Assembly (NCBI GenBank): GCA_958414155.1
Contig: CATYWI010000081.1
Span: 1-6,220, forward strand
DNA: 6,220 nt
Direction of reading: 5' to 3'
From: an uncultured Anaerotruncus sp.
Lineage (GTDB): Bacteria > Bacillota_A > Clostridia > Oscillospirales > CAG-272
The translations under genes were made by a program, and so were the position numbers. The notes beneath the pieces were generated by a model, which did no database searches, had not been told where the DNA came from, and worked only from the letters and a program-made list of their open reading frames with translations. Within the stretch, counting starts at the first letter, position 1. Every line of letters begins with the position of its first letter. This document shows positions 1 through 5,558 of this stretch, one piece after another.

Positions 1-779
1 TGGTAAACGCGTTCGGTGTCGGTGCGGATGTACGCGCCCGCAAGCTCATGCTCGGCGACATAGTTTATCAGCGCGTCGCTTATGCCGGTGGCTATGACGA
101 GCGGCTCCGCCTTTGCAAAGCGTATGACCTCCATCTCGTAGCGCACGTGCAGAACCGTAGTTATCTCCTCGTAGGTGTACATGGGTCTGCCGTCGTCGTA
201 GGTGTTGACGCGCCCTTTTGAGTCAAGAATGCGGCACTTCCGCGCAAGCTTTGCAATAAGCTCGGCGGCGTCTGCGTCGGTGTCAAGCTCAAGAGACTTC
301 TTTACGCGTGCAAGGCGTGCGCGAAGTGTTTCGTCGGCGAGCTTTTCCTCATCGTAAACGATGTTGGGATAGGAGCCTTTGAAGACCCAGCTGTCCTCGG
401 CAAGGCATCCGGTGCTTCCCGTTTCCTCTATCGCCTGCATGACGCCGATTATCGTGCGGTTGCCTGCGGTGTAGGTCTCCGGCATCGTGCCCCAGTTGAG
501 GAGCAGGGAATAGCTGTATTTGTTTGTAACGAGCGGCTTGCCGTTGCGGTCGTAGATCTCGCCGCGCACGGCAGATATAGGCTCGGTGTTTTTGGTTTTT
601 GACGGATCGATCGATTCGCCCGGCGTGTAGCCGAGCTGAATGCGCGCAATGGAGAAAATATATACCGCGCATACCAGAATAAATACGACGGCAATTACGG
701 TGTAGCGGTTACAGAACTGCCGCCGCGTACCCTGTTTGTCTTCATCGCGCTCATGCGAACGCTCATTCTTATCCGGCAT
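1..779 (-). CDS. mrdA: Penicillin-binding protein 2 (class B, MrdA type), N-terminal part, cut by the left window edge
   Basis: Class B PBPs are membrane-anchored D,D-transpeptidases that cross-link peptidoglycan; the PBP2 type works in the elongation complex with RodA and MreBCD. Only the first 259 residues are present. They show a charged cytoplasmic tail (1-25), one transmembrane anchor (about 27-45, TVIAVVFILVCAVYIF), then the class B hallmark RGEIYDRNGKPL at 72-83, which opens the non-catalytic pedestal domain. The segment around 210-259 (HVRYEMEV, then PLVIATGISDALINYVAEHE) resembles the pedestal of clostridial PBP2 proteins. The catalytic SxxK, SxN and KTG motifs would lie beyond the edge. 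The ATG start is backed by AAAGGAG (788-794) at 8 nt spacing. The gene lies 48 nt behind the CPBP gene and is last of those visible. PBP2 is preferred over a division or sporulation PBP (FtsI, SpoVD) because of the mre context; the N-terminus alone does not settle it. Confidence 0.92.
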   Translation of the reverse strand, partial: MPDKNERSHERDEDKQGTRRQFCNRYTVIAVVFILVCAVYIFSIARIQLGYTPGESIDPSKTKNTEPISAVRGEIYDRNGKPLVTNKYSYSLLLNWGTMPETYTAGNRTIIGVMQAIEETGSTGCLAEDSWVFKGSYPNIVYDEEKLADETLRARLARVKKSLELDTDADAAELIAKLARKCRILDSKGRVNTYDDGRPMYTYEEITTVLHVRYEMEVIRFAKAEPLVIATGISDALINYVAEHELAGAYIRTDTERVY

Positions 780-787
780 TGCGGCAT

Positions 788-794
788 CTCCTTT
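788..794 (-). promoter_or_regulatory. Ribosome binding site of the PBP2 gene
   Basis: On the minus strand this reads AAAGGAG, 8 nt before the ATG at 777-779. It fixes the start of the truncated PBP2 reading frame, whose N-terminus then begins MPDKNERSHE before the membrane anchor. Confidence 0.8.
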
Positions 795-827
795 CGTTTT
801 TTCAGCGGTATCGCGCTGCCCGCCGGC

Positions 828-1916
828 TTACAGGAACAGACTCAGCGCAAGCACGGCTGCCATTGCGGCGATGAACAGAAGCATTCCGATGTTGAGGAAT
901 ATCACCTCGCCACGCTTTTCACGCGGGATCGCAGTCTCGGCGGGGCGGCAGGGGGCAAGGGTGAGCTTTTTGCGCTCGGATATCAGAAAATACACACCCA
1001 CTATGCCAAGACCGAACATGGTGAGCGACCATGTGTAGATCATCATGAGAGAGGGATATATCGAGGTCAGAAGCGATATATATTCATTTAAGGCTTCGGC
1101 GGAGTCGGTGGAGGCATTGGCAAGCCTTTCGAGCGTTTTTGTCAGCTCGTCTATGTCAATGATACGCAGGAGCATCGACGGTACAAAGCCTCCGAAAAAG
1201 TTCACGCACATATGCATGAGTATCGTCATGCGGATGTTGCCGGTGCGCAGGTAGATGAAGGCGAATAAAAGTCCGACCGCAAAGGCGTAAAAATACTGCT
1301 GTATATTGCCGTGGATAAGCCCGAACACCATTGCCGACATAAGTGCGGCTACCGGCGCGCCGTAAGCGGACATGCGGTCGATGATCACCTTGCGAAAGAT
1401 CAGCTCCTCTGCCAGCGGTCCTATCACGACCACGACCGCAAAGGTCGCAACGGGGTTCATTGTCATTAACGTGTTTAAGCCGGAAAGCGAGGAATTGCTC
1501 GTGACTGCCGTGAGTATTATGTTTATAACATTTCCCACGGCGTTCCCGACCTGCATGATGCCGAGCGCCATAAGCATGGCGATAAAAAAGTCAAAACCGC
1601 CAAGACGCGCGGGACGGCGCAGAGTGCCGTCCTCCGCGGCAGGCAGTATGGGGCGGCGCGGCAGAGCGCGCATTATGAGCCATGCGGCGGGCATTGCGAA
1701 CACATCTATCAGGCCGCTTGGGGAGAGCCAGTAAAACAGCTCGGTCGCGGCAAAGTCGGGAAAATACCGGCGTCCTATGAAGGTGAGTCCGTAGGAGAAA
1801 AGATATTCTATCACCACCATGGTGAAATAGGCGAGTCCGAGCACGGTGAATGCACGGCGCGCGCCGCCGAGACCGTCGTCAGGGCGTGTCTCTTTTTCGG
1901 TGCTTTGATCATTCAT
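828..1916 (-). CDS. CPBP-family (Abi/CAAX-like) intramembrane glutamic protease homologue
   Basis: A 362-residue integral membrane protein with roughly eight predicted membrane segments by eye (about 23-46, 63-83, 108-137, 156-169, 186-202, 206-223, 230-250, 288-312, with a last one at 338-362). The CPBP (PF02517, Rce1-like) motifs are all present in order: EELIFR at 170-175 (paired glutamates 170/171 and Arg175), FGLIH at 198-202 (His202), and HMCVN at 235-239 (His235, Asn239). The active-site set therefore looks complete. Family members include eukaryotic CAAX proteases and bacterial bacteriocin-immunity or signalling proteases; the substrate here is unknown. The ATG has AAAGGA (1925-1930) at 8 nt. 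The gene starts 18 nt after mreD and ends 48 nt before the PBP2 gene, so it is probably co-expressed with the cell-elongation genes. A role in processing an envelope protein is inference from location only. The C-terminal segment after residue 313 (charged linker plus one extra helix) lies outside the core domain. Confidence 0.92.
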   Translation of the reverse strand: MNDQSTEKETRPDDGLGGARRAFTVLGLAYFTMVVIEYLFSYGLTFIGRRYFPDFAATELFYWLSPSGLIDVFAMPAAWLIMRALPRRPILPAAEDGTLRRPARLGGFDFFIAMLMALGIMQVGNAVGNVINIILTAVTSNSSLSGLNTLMTMNPVATFAVVVVIGPLAEELIFRKVIIDRMSAYGAPVAALMSAMVFGLIHGNIQQYFYAFAVGLLFAFIYLRTGNIRMTILMHMCVNFFGGFVPSMLLRIIDIDELTKTLERLANASTDSAEALNEYISLLTSIYPSLMMIYTWSLTMFGLGIVGVYFLISERKKLTLAPCRPAETAIPREKRGEVIFLNIGMLLFIAAMAAVLALSLFL

Positions 1917-1924
1917 AGCGGTAT

Positions 1925-1930
1925 TCCTTT
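1925..1930 (-). promoter_or_regulatory. Ribosome binding site of the CPBP gene
   Basis: Minus strand AAAGGA, 8 nt before the ATG at 1914-1916 and lying in the 18-nt gap after the mreD stop. Its position supports translation closely following mreD. Confidence 0.7.
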
Positions 1931-1934
1931 CATG

Positions 1935-2492
1935 TCATGTCATTTCCATTGATTTGTGGAAGGGGCGGCACACGAGCCGCGCAAAGAAGTAAAAAAGCAT
2001 AGCAAGCGGGAAGGAGCTTGCAAATTCGGGCAGTATCACCCGGCGCAGCGCCAGCGAAAAGCTGAGGGATGCCGAGTCCGCCGATATCGCAGTAAGTATC
2101 AGCGATATTATCGCGCGACAGACATAGCTCGCAAAGCATAGCACTACCCACGAGGGGAAGTTCTTGCCCAGCAGGGTACGCACCGCAATGCCGGCAAGGT
2201 AGCCGGCGAGCATGTAGAAAAGAGGGAAAAACAGCAGTGTTGCGCCGCCGAGAGCATCAGCCGCTACGCCCGCCCATATACCGAGCGCGGCGCCGGTGCG
2301 CTCGCCGTCAAACACGGCAAGCCCCATAACGAGCGCAAGCGTGATATCCGGCGTTGCCCCGAAAAGCCTCACCCTTGAAAAAAATGAGGTCTGGAGCACC
2401 GCGCACAGAAAAATCAGAAAGGCGAAAAAAGCCATTTTGAGCGCCGTGCGCAACGTGGGGATATTCGTATTCGGTTTTTCGTTGAATTCCAC
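1935..2492 (-). CDS. mreD: Rod shape-determining protein MreD, with a GTG start
   Basis: MreD is the polytopic membrane subunit of the MreBCD elongation complex. This 185-residue protein is slightly longer than the usual 160-175. It is mostly hydrophobic, with about five to six membrane segments (around 17-37, 48-62, 68-103, 112-137, 153-173). Family features are LQTSFFSRVRLFGATPDI at 33-50 (the LQ...G..PD pattern) and GIWAGVAADALGG at 71-83 (the G..xG...D..G pattern). The start is GTG at 2490-2492: reading upstream in this frame reaches a TGA without any other ATG, GTG or TTG, and AAAGGA (2501-2506) sits 8 nt before it. MreD is poorly conserved in sequence, so the identification leans partly on its place near mreB, mreC and PBP2. 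It is separated from mreC by the oxidoreductase gene, which is unusual, and its C-terminus (SMEMT) is short and unremarkable. Confidence 0.88.
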   Translation of the reverse strand: MEFNEKPNTNIPTLRTALKMAFFAFLIFLCAVLQTSFFSRVRLFGATPDITLALVMGLAVFDGERTGAALGIWAGVAADALGGATLLFFPLFYMLAGYLAGIAVRTLLGKNFPSWVVLCFASYVCRAIISLILTAISADSASLSFSLALRRVILPEFASSFPLAMLFYFFARLVCRPFHKSMEMT

Positions 2493-2500
2493 GGCACTCT

Positions 2501-2506
2501 TCCTTT
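2501..2506 (-). promoter_or_regulatory. Ribosome binding site that decides the mreD GTG start
   Basis: Minus strand AAAGGA with 8 nt to the GTG at 2490-2492. Because the reading frame has no other usual start codon between the upstream stop and this GTG, the site and the codon support each other. Confidence 0.75.
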
Positions 2507-2513
2507 CGGAGGA

Positions 2514-2550
2514 GGCAAGCGGGCGCCGGGGCTGCCGTAGCTCGCTTGCC
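2514..2550 (-). other. Inverted repeat (possible RNA hairpin) in the gap before mreD
   Basis: The arms GGCAAGCG (2543-2550 read on the minus strand) and CGCTTGCC (2514-2521) are perfectly complementary over 8 bp and enclose 21 nt, which can itself form a small CGG/CCG hairpin. It begins about 30 nt after the oxidoreductase stop and ends 7 nt before the mreD ribosome binding site. No T-run follows on the minus strand, so it is not a standard intrinsic terminator. It may affect mRNA stability, processing or mreD translation, but chance formation in GC-rich DNA is possible. Confidence 0.45.
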
Positions 2551-2580
2551 GTTCCTCAAGCTTTTTCATTTATCCGCGGA

Positions 2581-3618
2581 TCAGGCGCGGTCCTCGTCAA
2601 CAAACGTGGGATACATACGCTCGCCGCCAGCCTCGGCGCTCGCGCGCAGAGCCTCGGTGAGTCTTATCGTATTGTATGCACTTACGGGTGTGTTCTTTAT
2701 GTTCTTGCCGCCGTTGCCGATAAGCGTGAGGAGGTAGTCTATCTCTCCGGCGATACCGGTGTTGGGGTGCTGGTAGTCCGGCTCGTATGCCTCGGAGCCG
2801 TCGGCGGGGTAGACCGTCAGCTTGCCGGCCTCGTAGATCACGCTCGCGCCCTCAAATCCGACGCGGAAGGACATGCTGAACTTTACGCCGCGCAGCGTCC
2901 AGTCGCCGAGGCAGGTGACGGGGAAGTCATAGCCCAGCGTAACGTGCGAGTTGTCGAACTTTGTGTACTTGCTCGATGCGCGGCATTCGCACCATGCAGG
3001 CTCGCCGAATAGCCAGCGCGCCATATCGACATCATGAATCTGCATATCGGTGATAACGCCGCCCGCCTTTTCGTAGTCCCAGTACCAGTTCTGCCATGAC
3101 CACATGGGAATGCCGGAAAGACGCTGGAACACGGCGCTCGTCACCTTGCCGAAGCGTCCGTCGGCAATGCAGTCGCGCAGATATTCGTACTGCGGATAAA
3201 AATGCAGGCACTGACCTATCATAAGGTACTTGCCGTTTTCCTTTGCCTTTTCGTAGGCGGCGAGCATGCGCTCGCAGTCGGCGGAATTGAGCGCCATCGG
3301 CTTTTCGGAAAGCACGTTGTAGCCGCGCTCAAGCATTTCGGTGGCTATCTTTGCGTGCAGGAATGAGGGAACGCAGATGTCCACAAGGTCTATCTCTTCC
3401 TTCTCCAGCATTTCGTTGTAGTCTGTGTATACGTTGAAGTGACCGCCCGAGACCTCGGACGCTTCCTCAAGGTTTATTTTGACGCGGCGCTTGACCTGCT
3501 CGGGGTCGATATCGCAGACTGCGACGAGGCGCTCTCTGCCCTCCGCTTCAAATTTCAGATGTGCATTTTTGTGACCCTGTGCGATACCGCCAAAGCCTAT
3601 CATGGCTGTTCTTATCAT
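2581..3618 (-). CDS. Gfo/Idh/MocA-family NAD(P)-dependent oxidoreductase
   Basis: A 345-residue protein of typical family length (about 330-390). The N-terminal Rossmann domain (1-125) has the dinucleotide-binding loop IGFGGIAQGH at 7-16, an acidic residue after strand 2 (CDID, 35-38), VDICVPSFLH at 79-88, and the family signature EKP at 105-107 whose Lys106 is the usual catalytic lysine. The C-terminal alpha/beta domain (126-345) carries GGVITDMQIHDVDMARWLFG at 186-205, giving the expected Asp191 and His195 near the substrate. Relatives oxidise sugars, inositols or nucleotide-linked sugars at a hydroxyl carbon; the substrate cannot be read from this sequence. The protein has no signal peptide and should be cytoplasmic. 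ATG at 3616-3618 follows AAGGAG (3627-3632) by 8 nt and the mreC stop by 17 nt, so it is embedded in the operon. Nothing suggests decay: the frame is open and all core motifs are present. Confidence 0.93.
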   Translation of the reverse strand: MIRTAMIGFGGIAQGHKNAHLKFEAEGRERLVAVCDIDPEQVKRRVKINLEEASEVSGGHFNVYTDYNEMLEKEEIDLVDICVPSFLHAKIATEMLERGYNVLSEKPMALNSADCERMLAAYEKAKENGKYLMIGQCLHFYPQYEYLRDCIADGRFGKVTSAVFQRLSGIPMWSWQNWYWDYEKAGGVITDMQIHDVDMARWLFGEPAWCECRASSKYTKFDNSHVTLGYDFPVTCLGDWTLRGVKFSMSFRVGFEGASVIYEAGKLTVYPADGSEAYEPDYQHPNTGIAGEIDYLLTLIGNGGKNIKNTPVSAYNTIRLTEALRASAEAGGERMYPTFVDEDRA

Positions 3619-3626
3619 GGTCTTTT

Positions 3627-3632
3627 CTCCTT
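3627..3632 (-). promoter_or_regulatory. Ribosome binding site of the oxidoreductase gene
   Basis: Minus strand AAGGAG, 8 nt before the ATG at 3616-3618. It is a near-consensus site in the 17-nt gap after mreC and is stronger than the site in front of mreC itself, so the oxidoreductase is probably well translated from the mre message. Confidence 0.8.
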
Positions 3633-3635
3633 ATC

Positions 3636-4472
3636 TTACTCGGAATAAATAGTGTAGTCTTTTATTATCATCACTTTTACAAGCGAAGAATAATCTATTC
3701 TCGGCTTCAGCACCGCGGTGAGCGTGCGGCTGTACGGGTCGGCGCTGACCGACTCGACCTCGCCCACAAACAGACCGCGCGGATAGATGCTGCCAAGTCC
3801 GGAGGTCAGTACGCGGTCGCCTTCGCGCACGTCGGCGTCGGCTGAGAGGCGCACCATCCTGCATTTGCCGTCAAAACGCAGGTCGAAAGAGCCTTCCACA
3901 AGCCCCAGCTCGCCGGAGCGCTCGACGTATGCGCCTACGGCGGACGCCGTTTCGATTATAGACACCGCGCGGCACCAGGTGGGACCGACCTCGGTGACAT
4001 ACCCCACAACGCCGTCCTCGGTTATCACCGGCATGTTGACCTTTATATCGTGCAGCGTGCCGCGCGAGAGGGTGTATACCGTGCTGTAATTGCCGGATTC
4101 TCTGCCTATCACCGATGCTTCCTCAAACAGAAAATCGCTGTGTTCCTTTTTCAGCCCGAGGTAATCGGAGAGCCAGCGGTTTTCTTCCTCAAGCATTTTT
4201 GCGTTGTATATGCGGTCGCGGTAGTCGTCAAGCTGCTCGCGCAAGGCGGCGTTTTCCTCACGCAGGCTTTTCAGCTCGGTAAAATAGACCGAAAAGCCGG
4301 AAAGTCCCTCTCCCGCCTTGGTAAAAAGCCAGCTGAAGGGCTGCGCCGCCGTGGCGAGCGCGCGGCGCACATATGAGCCTTGTCCCATTGCCGTCAGCAC
4401 GGTCGGGACTATGGACAAAAGCAGTGCGACCACAAGAACTGTTATGAAAAATTTGTTTTTGAAAATATTCAT
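3636..4472 (-). CDS. mreC: Rod shape-determining protein MreC
   Basis: MreC is a bitopic membrane protein whose extracellular part forms a scaffold that binds PBP2 and links the MreB cytoskeleton to wall synthesis. The 278-residue length is normal. The layout is textbook: a short basic cytoplasmic tail (1-7), one transmembrane helix (about 8-29), a coiled coil with heptad-like Leu/Glu spacing (about 64-105, for example ELKSLREENAALREQLDD), then the two beta-domain core (about 116-272). Recognisable core motifs are VITEDGVVGYVTEVGP (149-164) and VLTSGLGSIYPRGLFVGEV (221-239), the most conserved MreC segment. The ATG start at 4470-4472 puts the tail and membrane helix in the expected place, but the only ribosome binding site is a weak GGTGAG (4478-4483) at 5 nt. 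The gene is 60 nt behind mreB and 17 nt ahead of the oxidoreductase. Confidence 0.96.
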   Translation of the reverse strand: MNIFKNKFFITVLVVALLLSIVPTVLTAMGQGSYVRRALATAAQPFSWLFTKAGEGLSGFSVYFTELKSLREENAALREQLDDYRDRIYNAKMLEEENRWLSDYLGLKKEHSDFLFEEASVIGRESGNYSTVYTLSRGTLHDIKVNMPVITEDGVVGYVTEVGPTWCRAVSIIETASAVGAYVERSGELGLVEGSFDLRFDGKCRMVRLSADADVREGDRVLTSGLGSIYPRGLFVGEVESVSADPYSRTLTAVLKPRIDYSSLVKVMIIKDYTIYSE

Positions 4473-4500
4473 TACAACTCACCGAAACGAAGCAGCCGGT

Positions 4501-4518
4501 GGCAGGACGGTACCCGCC
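4501..4518 (-). other. Short possible hairpin in the mreB-mreC gap
   Basis: On the minus strand GGCGGG (4513-4518) can pair with CCTGCC (4501-4506), six pairs including one G-T, around a 6-nt loop. It is not followed by a T-run, so it is not a terminator. It is the only structure I see in the 60-nt gap, and it is small enough to be chance. Confidence 0.25.
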
Positions 4519-4532
4519 GCCATCAGTTATCT

Positions 4533-5534
4533 TTATCTTGCTCTGTAATTCACAACGCCCGGCATGCCGGTCTCAATGACCCTGCCGATGCCGAGAGCTA
4601 CGCTGTCAAGCGGTTTTTTTGCAACGGTAACGCGCACTCCGGTGCGCTCCGAAAGCAGCGGAGCCAGCCCGCCGAGTAGCGCGCCGCCTCCTGCGAGCAT
4701 TATGCCGAAATCGTAAATGTCGGCGCTCAGCTCGGGCGGCGTTGCCTCCAGCGCCGAGCAAACGGTGTCAAGTATCTGGTCTATCTGCGGCTTCATCGCG
4801 GCGCGCATGTGCGCCGAGGTGAGCGTCATGACAGCGGGAAGTCCGGTGCGCAGATTGCGCCCGCGTATCTCCATCTCACCGCGGTCAAGACCGGGATAGA
4901 CCGATCCGATATTTTTTTTCAGCGCCTCTGCGGTGCCATCGCCTATAAGCACCTGGTATTCGCGCTTCATGAACTGCACTATCGCATCGTCGATTTCATT
5001 GCCGGCGGTGCGCAGTGAGCGCGATACCACCACGCCGCCGAGACTCAGCACGGCTACCTCTGTCGTTCCGCCGCCTATATCCACTATCATGGAGCCGCGC
5101 GGACTGTGTATGCGCAGACCGGAGCCGATGGCGGCGGCAATCGGCTCTTCTATCAGCGCCACGCTTTTGGCGCCCGCCTCGAACGTTGCGTCCTCAACGG
5201 CGCGGCGCTCGACCTCGGTGACATCGTGCGGGATGCATATTATCACCGAAGGCGCGGAGAATATGCTGTCCGCGGCGGTCTTTGCAAAAAAGTGGTGCAG
5301 CATTTTTGCCGTAACGTCAAAGTCGGCAATAACGCCGTCCTTCAGCGGTGGATATGCGACTATATTGCCCGGAGTTTTTCCGAGCATGCGCTTTGCGTCG
5401 CCGCCCACAGCCACCACCTTTTTGGTGAGCTGGTTGATGGCGACCACCGAAGGCTCGCGCAGTATTATCCCCTTGCCCTTCATATAAACAAGCGTGTTGG
5501 CTGTTCCAAGGTCTATTCCTATGTGCTTTGCCAT
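4533..5534 (-). CDS. mreB: Rod shape-determining actin homologue MreB
   Basis: MreB polymerises with ATP into short membrane-bound filaments that orient peptidoglycan synthesis along the cell. The 333 residues match the usual 330-350. Actin-fold motifs in order: phosphate-1 loop IGIDLGTANTLVY (5-17), YPPLKDGVIADFD (61-73), the short hydrophobic membrane loop with Ile91-Phe92, IPHDVTEVERRAVEDA (101-116), the catalytic-region EEP (129-131), phosphate-2 loop DIGGGTTEVAV (152-162), SRSLRTAGNEIDDAI (171-185) and the adenosine motif LAGGGALLGGL (280-290). No N-terminal amphipathic helix is seen, as expected outside Gram-negative bacteria. Small departures from the usual consensus are GDGTAE (198-203, commonly GERTAE) and ALGIG (313-317, commonly ALGTG). 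The ATG follows AAGGAG (5542-5547) by 7 nt, 24 nt behind maf. Paralogues such as Mbl are less likely given the adjacent mreC. Confidence 0.97.
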   Translation of the reverse strand: MAKHIGIDLGTANTLVYMKGKGIILREPSVVAINQLTKKVVAVGGDAKRMLGKTPGNIVAYPPLKDGVIADFDVTAKMLHHFFAKTAADSIFSAPSVIICIPHDVTEVERRAVEDATFEAGAKSVALIEEPIAAAIGSGLRIHSPRGSMIVDIGGGTTEVAVLSLGGVVVSRSLRTAGNEIDDAIVQFMKREYQVLIGDGTAEALKKNIGSVYPGLDRGEMEIRGRNLRTGLPAVMTLTSAHMRAAMKPQIDQILDTVCSALEATPPELSADIYDFGIMLAGGGALLGGLAPLLSERTGVRVTVAKKPLDSVALGIGRVIETGMPGVVNYRAR

Positions 5535-5541
5535 GTTCGCT

Positions 5542-5547
5542 CTCCTT
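5542..5547 (-). promoter_or_regulatory. Ribosome binding site of mreB
   Basis: Minus strand AAGGAG, 7 nt before the ATG at 5532-5534, in the 24-nt gap after the maf stop. It is a near-consensus site, matching the high level of MreB that cells normally need. Confidence 0.8.
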
Positions 5548-5558
5548 GCGATTTAGAT

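Noticed and set aside
803..818. Inverted repeat CAGCG/CGCTG in the gap before the PBP2 gene, considered as a terminator
   Set aside because: Only 5 bp, and on the transcribed strand it is followed by A residues rather than T residues, so it does not fit an intrinsic terminator.
1913..1933. Six-codon mini-frame (ATG AAA GGA ATA CCG CTA TGA) whose stop overlaps the CPBP start
   Set aside because: It contains the CPBP ribosome binding site itself and has no site of its own; the ATG arises from the repeated CATGT letters around the mreD stop. A leader-peptide role cannot be supported.
2308..2559. Minus-strand frame of 83 codons overlapping the start of mreD
   Set aside because: It is out of frame with mreD, starts with TTG without a proper ribosome binding site, and its residues are low-complexity Ala/Arg/Pro typical of an off-frame reading.
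2296..3012. Open frame of 238 codons on the plus strand, opposite mreD and the oxidoreductase
   Set aside because: It runs antisense through the mreD start, the intergenic gap and the oxidoreductase 3' part, with no domain and no convincing ribosome binding site.
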